A DNA stretch of 64,000 bases from a virus. Every line of letters starts with the position of its first letter. Position 1 is the stretch's first letter. The notes beneath the pieces were generated by a model. That model did not search any database, was not told where the DNA came from, and worked only from the letters and a program-made list of their open reading frames with translations. Location of the stretch: the IMG/VR virus record IMGVR_UViG_3300031963_008158, positions 51,662 to 115,661 of that record; one strand, 5' to 3'. Positions 1 to 7,256 of this stretch are shown one piece after another. A program made the position numbers and the translations under genes.

Positions 1-2
1 CA

Positions 3-389
3 ATATGTTATCTTTTTAATAAGAACTCTGAAGATGAAGATAACCAAAGAATGTCAAGAAAATGGATGTGGTGGTCTTATCCTTTTTGTATTTTATTTTG
101 GTTATTACAAATAGCAACACCTTCTAAAAAAGATGCTTTATTAATTGTTGCTGGTGGGGAAACGTTAAATTTCTTAACCACAGATTCAACAGCTAGGCAG
201 ATACCACATGAATTAACTAGTTTTGTTGTGACTGAATTAAAGAACATGGCTTCTGATGCTAAAGTGGAGTTAAACATTAATAATCAGAAAGAAAAAATAT
301 TAAATGAAGCTAAAAATATGTCAAGTTCTGAATTAATGGAAAAAATGAAATCAGATACAGCATTTGCTAAAATTATTTTAAATAATTAA
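3..389 (+). CDS. Hypothetical membrane protein, 5' truncated by window edge
   Basis: The frame is open to the left edge, so the gene probably begins outside the window; the first internal ATG is at 51. A hydrophobic aromatic segment (WSYPFCILFWLL) soon after that ATG looks like one membrane helix. The following ~80 residues are soluble and end in a charged, helical tail rich in Lys and Glu. I do not recognise a family. The next gene starts 11 bases downstream, so they are probably co-transcribed. Confidence 0.6.
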   Translation: MCYLFNKNSEDEDNQRMSRKWMWWSYPFCILFWLLQIATPSKKDALLIVAGGETLNFLTTDSTARQIPHELTSFVVTELKNMASDAKVELNINNQKEKILNEAKNMSSSELMEKMKSDTAFAKIILNN

Positions 390-400
390 ATAAAAAAAAT

Positions 401-673
401 ATGGAAGTTTCTATGGATGGTTTGAGAAAAAGGTTAATTATAGATTATAATTCATTAACCAAAAAATTAAATAACTCTATTAAAAAATATGATACATTTA
501 ATTCAGAAATAATAATCGAACCAGAAGATATTAGAACAGAAATGGATGGGCTTAGAATTGGTTTAGCTACATTAGCCTTTTCATATCTTGATGGCCCAAA
601 TGGTTTTTCATCTTTAGATGAAGAAACATTAATCGAAGAATATCTACCAGAAAATGACGAAGAAAGAGATTAA
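401..673 (+). CDS. Hypothetical protein, 90 aa
   Basis: An acidic, mostly helical soluble protein with no recognisable motif. It starts with ATG 11 bases after the preceding gene and its 3' end overlaps the small gene at 654. Charge pattern and tight spacing fit a phage accessory gene; function unknown. Confidence 0.6.
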   Translation: MEVSMDGLRKRLIIDYNSLTKKLNNSIKKYDTFNSEIIIEPEDIRTEMDGLRIGLATLAFSYLDGPNGFSSLDEETLIEEYLPENDEERD

Positions 674-767
674 AGAATGGATTGATAGGTGGTCAAAGTT
701 AAAACCATGTCAAACTAGGGATAAAGTAATTGAAATTTGGGCTAAAGTATATAATAACATCGCATGA
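654..767 (+). CDS. Very small ORF, 37 aa
   Basis: ATG to TGA encoding a Trp- and Lys-rich helical peptide (begins MTKKEIKEWIDRWSKL). It overlaps the end of the upstream gene and its stop overlaps the next start as ATGA, filling what would otherwise be a 90-base gap in a tightly packed operon. That arrangement is the main evidence that it is translated. Confidence 0.5.
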   Translation: MTKKEIKEWIDRWSKLKPCQTRDKVIEIWAKVYNNIA

Positions 768-1006
768 TTAAATGCATTTTTAAATATTATGTAACCGATA
801 ACTACACATATGGTTACGATTTAATTATCCCTTTTGAATGTAATGATTTAATTGAGTTTATTTATAATCAGATAAAAAAACTTCAAAAATCGGAATACGG
901 ATGTGATATTTTAGGCGTTTATGTTGAAAAAGATAAATTAGATGAAATAGAATATTCATTTTTAACATTAGAAGAATGGTTCAATAAAGAAAAAAAAATT
1001 GGTTAA
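764..1006 (+). CDS. Hypothetical protein, 80 aa
   Basis: Starts at the ATGA overlap with the preceding mini-gene, implying translational coupling. The protein alternates predicted strands and acidic helices and has no motif I can name. Confidence 0.6.
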   Translation: MIKCIFKYYVTDNYTYGYDLIIPFECNDLIEFIYNQIKKLQKSEYGCDILGVYVEKDKLDEIEYSFLTLEEWFNKEKKIG

Positions 1007-1010
1007 AAAT

Positions 1011-1277
1011 ATGACAGAAGAAAAATTCAAAGAAATACAGGCTATTAAAGATGAGATATCTTTAGTTAAAACTGAATTAAGAAAACTTGAAAAATTATTT
1101 AATTGTTGTAGTCTACAACTAGTGGTCACTGGTTTAAACAGGATGACTACTTTTAAGGACACTATTTTATTTGATTTAAATTTTTCAAATGAAGATATTA
1201 AATGTTTGTTAGATAACAAAAAACAAGAATTAAATTCAAAGTTATCTCGATTAGAAAAAGAATTCGAAAAACTTTAA
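1011..1277 (+). CDS. Hypothetical coiled-coil protein, 88 aa
   Basis: ATG at 1011 is preferred over an in-frame TTG at 999. Both ends show heptad-like Leu/Ile spacing with many Lys and Glu, suggesting an N-terminal and a C-terminal coiled coil around a short Cys-Cys-containing middle. Last gene before the promoter at 1288. Confidence 0.6.
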   Translation: MTEEKFKEIQAIKDEISLVKTELRKLEKLFNCCSLQLVVTGLNRMTTFKDTILFDLNFSNEDIKCLLDNKKQELNSKLSRLEKEFEKL

Positions 1278-1287
1278 AAAAAAAAAA

Positions 1288-1318
1288 TTGTTAGTTAACA
1301 AAATAATTAGTAACTTTG
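1288..1318 (+). promoter_or_regulatory. Bacteroidota-type promoter
   Basis: TTG at 1288-1290, 20-base spacer, then TAACTTTG at 1311-1318. The ATG of the next gene follows only four bases after the box, so the transcript would be almost leaderless. Confidence 0.7.
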
Positions 1319-1322
1319 TATT

Positions 1323-1508
1323 ATGAAAAAAATATATTTAATGTCATCCATACCAATTTTATTGGTAGTTGTGTTTATGATTTGGACTTTAATTTTAGAA
1401 GGTTTTTCTTCAAGTTCAGATTATTTAGTTCTTTTATCCGCATTGGCTAGCGGAGTATTAATGATAGCCTTATACAAAACAATCAAATTTTATTTAAAAC
1501 AATTTTAA
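1323..1508 (+). CDS. Small two-helix membrane protein, 61 aa
   Basis: Two hydrophobic stretches (about residues 6-25 and 34-52) with a short Ser-rich loop and a Lys-rich C-terminus. The start is fixed by the promoter four bases upstream. It precedes the SPFH lipoprotein by three bases and could be its membrane partner, but that is only inferred from position. Confidence 0.65.
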   Translation: MKKIYLMSSIPILLVVVFMIWTLILEGFSSSSDYLVLLSALASGVLMIALYKTIKFYLKQF

Positions 1509-1511
1509 TTC

Positions 1512-2315
1512 ATGAAAAAGTCAGTAAAAACAATTTTTTTAATTTTCGGTGCATTTTTGATAATGCAAGGTTGTGCATGTTCTCGGATTGATGCTGGACA
1601 TGAGGGTGTTAAAGTTAATCTTGTAGCATCCGATAAAGGTGTTGATGGTGTTGCTCTTGTAACTGGTTGGCAGTTTTATAATCCATTAACAACGAGTGTA
1701 TATGAATTCCCAACATTTGTTCAAACAGTTGATTACGAAGCGTTCACTGTTAATGCTAAAGACGGTTCAGTGTTTACAGTTGACCCAACTTTAAGTATTA
1801 AAGTTATTGATGGACATTCACCAGTTATTTTTACGAAATATCGTAAGGAGCTATCAGAGATTGTTAACACAACTATTTACAATTATGTAAGGGATGCGTT
1901 TAGGATTCAATTTAATTCTTTCACAACAGATAGTGTTATTTCTAATAGGGCAACATTTGAAAACATGGTTCAAATGATGCTTGATAGTACTTTACAAAAA
2001 GAAGGTTTTAAGCTTGAGCAAATGACATCTGGTATGCAATATCCACCTACGATTGTTCAAGCTATTGAGGCCAAAAATAAGGCGATACAAGATGGACTTA
2101 GTGCCCAAAACAAGCTTGTTGAAGCTAAAGCACAAGCTGAGATTAAAGTAACTCAAGCTAAAGCTGAAGCCGATGCATATGCTCTTAAAGAAAGGTCACT
2201 ATCACCAATGTTGTTGACTCAACAATACATTGAAAAGTGGAATGGTAGTTATGGTGAGGGGAATGTTTTTAGTTCTGAACAATTAACATTACTTAAAAAT
2301 GTTGGTAAACGATAA
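1512..2315 (+). CDS. SPFH/Band 7 (prohibitin-like) lipoprotein
   Basis: The first ~20 residues are a lipoprotein signal with lipobox-like MQGC, so the mature protein would be lipid-anchored at Cys21. The rest matches the SPFH (stomatin/prohibitin/HflK-C) layout: an early beta-rich domain containing DAGHEGVKVN and the VTGWQFYNPLTT stretch, then a helical region rich in Ala, Glu and Lys (about 185-230) ending with an EAKAQAEIKVTQAKAEADA-like coiled coil. Cellular members form ring assemblies around membrane proteases. In a phage this could modulate host FtsH or block superinfection, but no such role can be read from sequence. Confidence 0.85.
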   Translation: MKKSVKTIFLIFGAFLIMQGCACSRIDAGHEGVKVNLVASDKGVDGVALVTGWQFYNPLTTSVYEFPTFVQTVDYEAFTVNAKDGSVFTVDPTLSIKVIDGHSPVIFTKYRKELSEIVNTTIYNYVRDAFRIQFNSFTTDSVISNRATFENMVQMMLDSTLQKEGFKLEQMTSGMQYPPTIVQAIEAKNKAIQDGLSAQNKLVEAKAQAEIKVTQAKAEADAYALKERSLSPMLLTQQYIEKWNGSYGEGNVFSSEQLTLLKNVGKR

Positions 2316-2333
2316 TATCAATAATATAGAACA

Positions 2334-2375
2334 ACAAAAAAAATATACTCATTAATTTGGGTATATTTTTTTTGT
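2334..2375 (+). terminator. Rho-independent-type terminator
   Basis: A-run then ATATAC paired with GTATAT across a short loop, followed by a run of eight T. It lies directly after the SPFH gene and isolates it from the block beginning at 2395. Confidence 0.7.
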
Positions 2376-2381
2376 TTTAAA

Positions 2382-2390
2382 GATATTTAT
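2382..2390 (+). promoter_or_regulatory. Candidate late promoter motif
   Basis: GATATTTAT just upstream of the gene at 2395. It resembles the TATTTATA-plus-A-rich motif found before other putative virion and lysis genes here, though this copy is the weakest and lies unusually close to the ATG. Confidence 0.35.
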
Positions 2391-2394
2391 TATC

Positions 2395-3057
2395 ATGGAA
2401 ACAAAAATAATAATTAAAACATTATTAAGAGAAAGTTTATTGGATGAAGATTATCCAGAAAGTTTTAATATGGATAAATTTAAATCCCTAACAACTTTTA
2501 AAGATAGGGTTAATTATTGTAGTGAACATTTAAAAAGGATATCTAGTGGCACTAGTAGAATCGTATATAAAATTGATGATGAAAAGGTTTTGAAATTAGC
2601 CAGAAATAAAAAGGGGTTAGCACAAAATGAAGTTGAGGTTGATTATTCTAAGGAATATGTTATTGAAAGCATTTTAGCTAAAGTTTTTGATTATCATGAA
2701 GATTATTTATGGGTTGAGATGGAATTAGCTAGACCAGTAACTGAAAAAATATTTAAACAAGTTAATGGATATAGTTTCGGATTATATTCATTAGCAATAA
2801 ATAATTATTATTACGGTAGTTTAAAACCAAATAATAGAAATGTTAGACATATAGATGGTTTAGAACAAGCTATTCAAGATTTATGGGAAGATGAATTCGC
2901 TTATGATATTTTTCAATATTTAGGTAATTTTAACGTACCTGTTGGGGATTTAATGAAATTGTCTTCTTATGGTTTAGTTAAAAGAAATGGTCAAGATACT
3001 ATTGTTTTAATTGATTATGGTCTTGACCATGATACGCTAGAAAAATATTATAGTTAA
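2395..3057 (+). CDS. Protein-kinase-like protein, candidate virion-packaged effector
   Basis: The N-terminus (METKIIIKTLLRESLLDE) is an amphipathic basic helix ending in LxE, like the capsid-targeting peptides cleaved by T4 protease gp21. After it come kinase-fold signs: a glycine-loop-like SGTSRIVYKIDDEK, a VLKLA segment where K would be the ATP-binding lysine, a hinge-like WVEMELA, and IVLIDYGLD in place of the DFG strand. The HRD catalytic loop is not recognisable, so it may be inactive or divergent. It is the first gene of a block of similarly tagged proteins, separated by four bases from the next. Other possibility: a non-kinase phage structural protein with chance resemblance. Confidence 0.65.
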   Translation: METKIIIKTLLRESLLDEDYPESFNMDKFKSLTTFKDRVNYCSEHLKRISSGTSRIVYKIDDEKVLKLARNKKGLAQNEVEVDYSKEYVIESILAKVFDYHEDYLWVEMELARPVTEKIFKQVNGYSFGLYSLAINNYYYGSLKPNNRNVRHIDGLEQAIQDLWEDEFAYDIFQYLGNFNVPVGDLMKLSSYGLVKRNGQDTIVLIDYGLDHDTLEKYYS

Positions 3058-3061
3058 CTTT

Positions 3062-4648
3062 ATGAATAAAACATATATTAAAGAATCATTAAGGAAATAT
3101 TTGAACACTAATATATTATTAGAAGGTTGGTTTCATGGTACTTATGATTCTAGAGAAATAGAAAAAGAAGGTGGTTTTACTAATAAAACTATTAGAGTAG
3201 AATATGTTAATAACCCTAAAGCTCTTGATAAATTACAAGAAAAAATGAATAAAGCTAAAATTTCAGGTGATGAAGAATTATATTTTAGTTTATTAAATAA
3301 AGTTTCTAATTTTAAAGATTATTATTCGTATAACAAACCATTATTCATAACTGACAAATATTCTGTTGCTAAAACATATGCTGATGCTAAAAGAGCTTTT
3401 GATTATCAAAACGCTATTGAAAAAGTGTATGAAGTTGATGTTGATTGTGATAAAATAGTTAAGATAATAGCAATTGGTGATAGATTTAGTTATATTAGTT
3501 TAGATAAAGTTAAAAATGGTTTTATTAATGCTGGTATATCTGAAGAAAGAATTGATGAATTAATATCAATGTTTAATTATTATTATAATGATAAAGGAAT
3601 TAAAACAGATGTTATAGGAGCAATAGGGAACATTTTAAATTTTGATTGTATAGATGTTATTGGTGTTTTGGATTCATATCATGGTGGTACTATTAAATCA
3701 ACAGTTAGAATGGTTTTAGACCCATCAAAAGTCAAAATAAAAACAAAACAAAATTTAAATGAAAACATAATTTTAACTGAAGAATTAAAAACATTATATC
3801 ACGGTAATAAATCTGGTTATAAATTAGATAACATAACTTTTGATAATAACAATTATTTTTATTTAACACCAATTTTTAGATATGCGTTAATGTATGCTAA
3901 AGGAAATGAAGATGGCGTTACAGGATTAAAGATAGATACATCTAAATTATTAGATTTAAGGTCACTAGGTACAAATAAAATTGATAGTAAAACATTCTAT
4001 AAAGAGACAAAACAATATTTTCCATCAAAACTTTTAACTAAGAATCAAAATAATTCTTTATGGGAATTAATTAGATTAGATTTTGATGGTGATATTAAAA
4101 AAACTTTTCAAAGTAGAGGATATGATGGTTTAATAATAATTGAACAAAAAGATGGTGAAAAATTTGAATCATATGTCTTATTTAATAGCAATCCAATTAT
4201 TGATATATTAAACACAAATATTTTTGGTCATAGATTAGATGTGTTATTAGATATTATTGGTGACAAAGTAGATAACCCAAAAAAATTCATAAAAGATAAA
4301 ATATATGATTTGAAAACAATTCAAAAACAATCATCAATAATATTGTATAGGGTTGTTTATATAAAAAACCCAGATAAGTTAAATAAGAATAATTTTGGAC
4401 ATCATTATGTCTTAAGTACAGAAGATTTTCATGAAGAAATGTTAGATTATTTATACCAAAATGCGAGAAAGCTAGATAAAAATTTGGAAGAAGATGATGT
4501 TTATTTGATAGAAGTTGAAACACCAACATCAAATATAGATTATTATGAGACTATGAGAACATTTGTTTTGCATCCTTGGGAAAATGAAATAACAATTAAA
4601 GATGATACGAAGGTTAAATTAAAAAACATTACTAATTTTTTTGGTTAA
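3062..4648 (+). CDS. Protein with three ADP-ribosyltransferase-like segments, candidate packaged effector
   Basis: The N-terminal helix ends ILLEG, fitting an LxE cleavage site. Three segments then repeat an ART-like pattern. Segment 1 (~22-230) has FHGT, LFITDKYSVAKTYA and MVLDPSKVKI. Segment 2 (~235-385) has LYHGNKSG, FYLTPIFRYALMYAKG, SRGYDGLIII and SYVLFNSNPII. Segment 3 (~400-528) has ILYRVVYIK, HHYVLSTEDF and FVLHP. The His/Arg then Y..A.YA then GYDG..E.YVVF order is typical of ART-PolyVal and related toxin folds. T4 packages the ADP-ribosyltransferase Alt in its head, so an injected enzyme acting on host proteins is plausible. Activity is not certain; the C-terminal segment is the least convincing. 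Confidence 0.7.
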   Translation: MNKTYIKESLRKYLNTNILLEGWFHGTYDSREIEKEGGFTNKTIRVEYVNNPKALDKLQEKMNKAKISGDEELYFSLLNKVSNFKDYYSYNKPLFITDKYSVAKTYADAKRAFDYQNAIEKVYEVDVDCDKIVKIIAIGDRFSYISLDKVKNGFINAGISEERIDELISMFNYYYNDKGIKTDVIGAIGNILNFDCIDVIGVLDSYHGGTIKSTVRMVLDPSKVKIKTKQNLNENIILTEELKTLYHGNKSGYKLDNITFDNNNYFYLTPIFRYALMYAKGNEDGVTGLKIDTSKLLDLRSLGTNKIDSKTFYKETKQYFPSKLLTKNQNNSLWELIRLDFDGDIKKTFQSRGYDGLIIIEQKDGEKFESYVLFNSNPIIDILNTNIFGHRLDVLLDIIGDKVDNPKKFIKDKIYDLKTIQKQSSIILYRVVYIKNPDKLNKNNFGHHYVLSTEDFHEEMLDYLYQNARKLDKNLEEDDVYLIEVETPTSNIDYYETMRTFVLHPWENEITIKDDTKVKLKNITNFFG

Positions 4649-4660
4649 TTTTAATTCTGA

Positions 4661-4675
4661 ATATCTATATATAAA
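4661..4675 (+). promoter_or_regulatory. Candidate late promoter motif
   Basis: ATATCTATATATAAAA ends about eight bases before the ATG at 4683 and resembles the TATTTATATATAAA motif at 5195, with C replacing T in the core. Confidence 0.4.
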
Positions 4676-4682
4676 ATAAAAG

Positions 4683-5168
4683 ATGAAAGATTTTAAACAA
4701 GTGATTAAAACTAAGATACGAGAATTTATTGAACAACAAGAGTTTAATGAAGGCATATTTGATAGATTTAAAAGGAATGAAATTTTTAAACAAAAACCTA
4801 ATATTTGGACACATGCTACCTCTTCTGATGAATTAATAAATCATTTAAAAAGTGGTGGTGACTTTATAGGTGAAAAAGAAGATTTAAGTAAGTTTAATAT
4901 AGAAAAGATAGGTCCTTTTGCTACATTTGTTAATCAACATTCACCAAACTTTAAAAAGGGGTCAATATTTCACGGATTTGAACAACATCCATATTTGATT
5001 ACAACCGAATTACCAGATAGTGCTTTCCAACCAAATTGGAATCGTAAAAATTATGATAACTTGAATGATAGTTCAAATGTTGGTGTTTTGAAACCAGAAT
5101 ATCGTGATTCTAAAAATTTCAAGTTGTGGAAAAGAAATAATAAAGGTGAATTTGAATTAATAAAATAA
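4683..5168 (+). CDS. Unknown protein with capsid-targeting-like N-terminus, 161 aa
   Basis: It begins with MKDFKQVIKTKIREFIEQQ and continues to FNEG, the same basic amphipathic helix plus hydrophobic-x-Glu pattern as its neighbours. The body contains IWTHATSS, a Gly-rich turn, HPYLITTELPDSAF and a C-terminal LWKRNNKG segment. The HAT and YLITTELP segments could reflect another degenerate ADP-ribosyltransferase-like fold, but I cannot support that firmly. Its place in the tagged block suggests an injected internal protein. Confidence 0.6.
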   Translation: MKDFKQVIKTKIREFIEQQEFNEGIFDRFKRNEIFKQKPNIWTHATSSDELINHLKSGGDFIGEKEDLSKFNIEKIGPFATFVNQHSPNFKKGSIFHGFEQHPYLITTELPDSAFQPNWNRKNYDNLNDSSNVGVLKPEYRDSKNFKLWKRNNKGEFELIK

Positions 5169-5194
5169 AAGTGCGTTGGATTTTAGTTTTTAAC

Positions 5195-5208
5195 TATTTA
5201 TATATAAA
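5195..5208 (+). promoter_or_regulatory. Candidate late promoter motif
   Basis: TATTTATATATAAA, ten bases before the ATG at 5218: the clearest copy of the motif shared by the putative virion-protein genes. Confidence 0.5.
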
Positions 5209-5217
5209 GATAAAACT

Positions 5218-5730
5218 ATGAGTAAAGAAATGAGAAGATTGATAGATACATTCAAAAGGTTTAATTTGAATGAGAGTCGTAAGAATCTAAAATTAGATAT
5301 TTTAAAAGATAGAGAAGAACTTATAGATATATTCAAATGGATTTCATATGATGATTATAACGGAGAAAATCCTAATTTTCAATTACAAGGCACACCAAAC
5401 AACATTATACTTCATTTTCAAAGATTTTTTGGTGAGAACCAATTCGAAATTAAAGAGTGGTTGATAAGTGGTGTTAATTATGTTATGGAGGTTTATGGAT
5501 ATAAATATGGAAATTCAAAACCAGTTAGCATTTCATATGAATTAGATAATCCTAATTATGATGAACTTGCTGATTTATTACATGATGAAGAAGGTGTTAT
5601 TGCTGGTGGTAAATCACCTAAAAATTCAAATAAAAAGATAATAGAATCCAAAACCTTTGATAAAATTGAAGATGTTTTAGGATTAAAAGTAAATACCTTA
5701 TCTATAAGAATATCAAAAGTGGGTGGGTAA
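5218..5730 (+). CDS. Unknown protein with capsid-targeting-like N-terminus, 170 aa
   Basis: N-terminal helix MSKEMRRLIDTFKRFNLNES ends in LNE followed by Ser, a fit to a T4-type prohead protease site. The rest is a mixed alpha/beta protein with an acidic middle (YDELADLLHDEEG) and a Lys-rich linker (SPKNSNKK) before a short C-terminal domain. No family recognised. It ends the first block of tagged genes. Confidence 0.6.
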   Translation: MSKEMRRLIDTFKRFNLNESRKNLKLDILKDREELIDIFKWISYDDYNGENPNFQLQGTPNNIILHFQRFFGENQFEIKEWLISGVNYVMEVYGYKYGNSKPVSISYELDNPNYDELADLLHDEEGVIAGGKSPKNSNKKIIESKTFDKIEDVLGLKVNTLSIRISKVGG

Positions 5731-5844
5731 AAAATTATTACACATAACAATAGGTTATACGCAATACATTTTTATAACTAATTGCTATGTATTTAATTAC
5801 AACAGTATTTTAGGATAAAAATATCACGCAACTAAAATATTTTT

Positions 5845-5875
5845 TTGTTTAATTATATTATTAATAGTATATTTG
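5845..5875 (+). promoter_or_regulatory. Bacteroidota-type promoter for a structured RNA
   Basis: TTG at 5845-5847, 20-base spacer, TATATTTG at 5868-5875. Instead of a gene start it is followed by the closed-stem RNA described below, so transcription would begin at about 5880. Confidence 0.7.
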
Positions 5876-5879
5876 TAAT

Positions 5880-5972
5880 AATGAATGTTCTCAAACTCAT
5901 TTAATAGTGGTTGCAACCATCTGTTATTAAGGTTAACTACCTGATGTCCCTGAGAACATTCGTTTTATTTTA
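5880..5972 (+). ncRNA. Probable structured RNA (three-way junction)
   Basis: A perfect 10-base stem, GAATGTTCTC (5883-5892) with GAGAACATTC (5952-5961), encloses two smaller helices: TTAATA/TATTAA (5901-5906 with 5925-5930) capped by palindrome GGTTGCAACC, and GGT/ACC closing a TAACT loop (5931-5941). A T-rich stretch (GTTTTATTTT) follows. A promoter lies right before it and the next gene starts 18 bases after it. It could be a terminated small RNA or a leader controlling the RNA-repair gene at 5980. I do not match it to a known family. The region 5731-5844 before the promoter shows nothing else. Confidence 0.6.
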
Positions 5973-5979
5973 AAAACAT

Positions 5980-6906
5980 ATGAAAATAAGAAATATATTA
6001 GAACAATTGAACGGAACAAATATAATAAATGTTCCAATAACCAGAGATAATCAAGAATTGATTATAATGGTTGGTATACCTGGTAGCGGTAAAAGCACAA
6101 AAGCTAAATCTATAGTTGGTAATGGTATTATCCATTCAACAGATGATTTAATTGAAGCTACTGGTGATTATAACGAATTCTTTAATAATATGATGGCAAA
6201 TAAAGATTTTGGACCATTAAGTAATATGCATAAACAAAATCTTAAAAACGCTATAAAATCTATGAAAGATGGTATTACACCAGTTATAATTGATAATACC
6301 AATTTAAGCCCAAGTGAACCAAAACAATATGTTATGGCTGCATTAGAAATGGGTTACGATGATAAGAACATAAAATTTATTAATATCGGTACTGGTGGAT
6401 TAACAGCAGAAGAATTGGCCAAAAGAAATACACATAATGTGCCTTTAGATAAGATTAAATCAATGATTGATAAATATAAGACACATAACCCAATAACAAT
6501 TGAAAAAGTGATTAATAGCAAAGATATGGGTAAAAAAGATGATGTGTTATATTCAGCAGTTGTATTGGATGAAGAATCACATAATAAATTGATTAATATG
6601 TTTTCAGATATCATACCTGAAGATTGGAAAGTTTATGCACATCATATGACAATTCAATTTGGAAAAGGTGTTGAGAATGAAAAAGATTTGGATAAAGAAG
6701 TGATATTACAAGGTAATAAATTAGGTATATCAGATAAAGCAATTGCCATAGAAGTAAGTGGATATGAATCAAAAAAAAATATACCACATATAACTATAGC
6801 TATTAGTCCAGATGGTTCACCTAAAATGAGTAATGATATAACTGATTGGGAAAAAATTAAACCAATTAAATTAACTGGCGTGGTTAAAAACATTTTGAAA
6901 AAATAA
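5980..6906 (+). CDS. RNA end-healing enzyme: polynucleotide kinase plus 2H phosphodiesterase
   Basis: The N-terminal half is a P-loop kinase of the polynucleotide kinase/N4BP2 type: Walker A GIPGSGKST (~32-40), HSTDD, VIIDNTNLS, and KRNTHNVP near the lid. The C-terminal half carries two 2H phosphoesterase-type motifs, HHMTIQF and PHITIAIS, expected to open 2',3'-cyclic phosphates. This order resembles the kinase-CPDase part of fungal tRNA ligase Trl1 without the ligase, which would be supplied by the RNA ligase at 7257. Together they would heal and seal RNA cut by host anticodon nucleases. The N-terminus contains NILEQ, a weak fit to the packaging tag. It is preceded by a structured RNA. Confidence 0.8.
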   Translation: MKIRNILEQLNGTNIINVPITRDNQELIIMVGIPGSGKSTKAKSIVGNGIIHSTDDLIEATGDYNEFFNNMMANKDFGPLSNMHKQNLKNAIKSMKDGITPVIIDNTNLSPSEPKQYVMAALEMGYDDKNIKFINIGTGGLTAEELAKRNTHNVPLDKIKSMIDKYKTHNPITIEKVINSKDMGKKDDVLYSAVVLDEESHNKLINMFSDIIPEDWKVYAHHMTIQFGKGVENEKDLDKEVILQGNKLGISDKAIAIEVSGYESKKNIPHITIAISPDGSPKMSNDITDWEKIKPIKLTGVVKNILKK

Positions 6907-6908
6907 TT

Positions 6909-6940
6909 TTGTATTATTAATAAAATTATTAGTACCTTTG
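6909..6940 (+). promoter_or_regulatory. Bacteroidota-type promoter
   Basis: TTG at 6909-6911, 21-base spacer, TACCTTTG at 6933-6940; ATG follows four bases later (near-leaderless). Confidence 0.7.
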
Positions 6941-6944
6941 TAGT

Positions 6945-7250
6945 ATGGAAAATAATATGTTAGAACGTAGAGCCGAAATAAGCTCAAAATTATTTGAAAT
7001 GGGAACTTCTTTATGTAAAGAAAGCCATGAAACTGGTGATTATTGTGTTAATAAAGCTGGTAGTTTATTAATATTTATCGCTGGTGTTATGTTAGATGAA
7101 AAAGATGTCGAAGAATATGGGTTAATTTCATCAATGTATGCTGCAAAAAGGATTATGGATGACCTTGAAGAAAAAAACATAAGAATTTCAGAGATACTAA
7201 AATATTTTAATAATTTAGATGGCGAAGAACAAAACTTTAAAGATAATTAA
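6945..7250 (+). CDS. Hypothetical protein, 101 aa
   Basis: A helical, soluble, acidic protein with Cys and Met but no known motif. The start is set by the promoter four bases upstream. It is six bases ahead of the RNA ligase and probably in the same transcript. Confidence 0.65.
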   Translation: MENNMLERRAEISSKLFEMGTSLCKESHETGDYCVNKAGSLLIFIAGVMLDEKDVEEYGLISSMYAAKRIMDDLEEKNIRISEILKYFNNLDGEEQNFKDN

Positions 7251-7256
7251 AATAAA

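Noticed and set aside
4287-4532. Minus-strand ORFs opposite coding genes (also 5556-5750, 6354-6614, 28505-28750, 48343-48552)
   Set aside because: Low-complexity shadows of well-supported plus-strand genes, with no promoter or motif.
5941-5950. Hammerhead ribozyme core (CTGATG)
   Set aside because: The required CTGANGA and GAAAC elements and stem order are absent.
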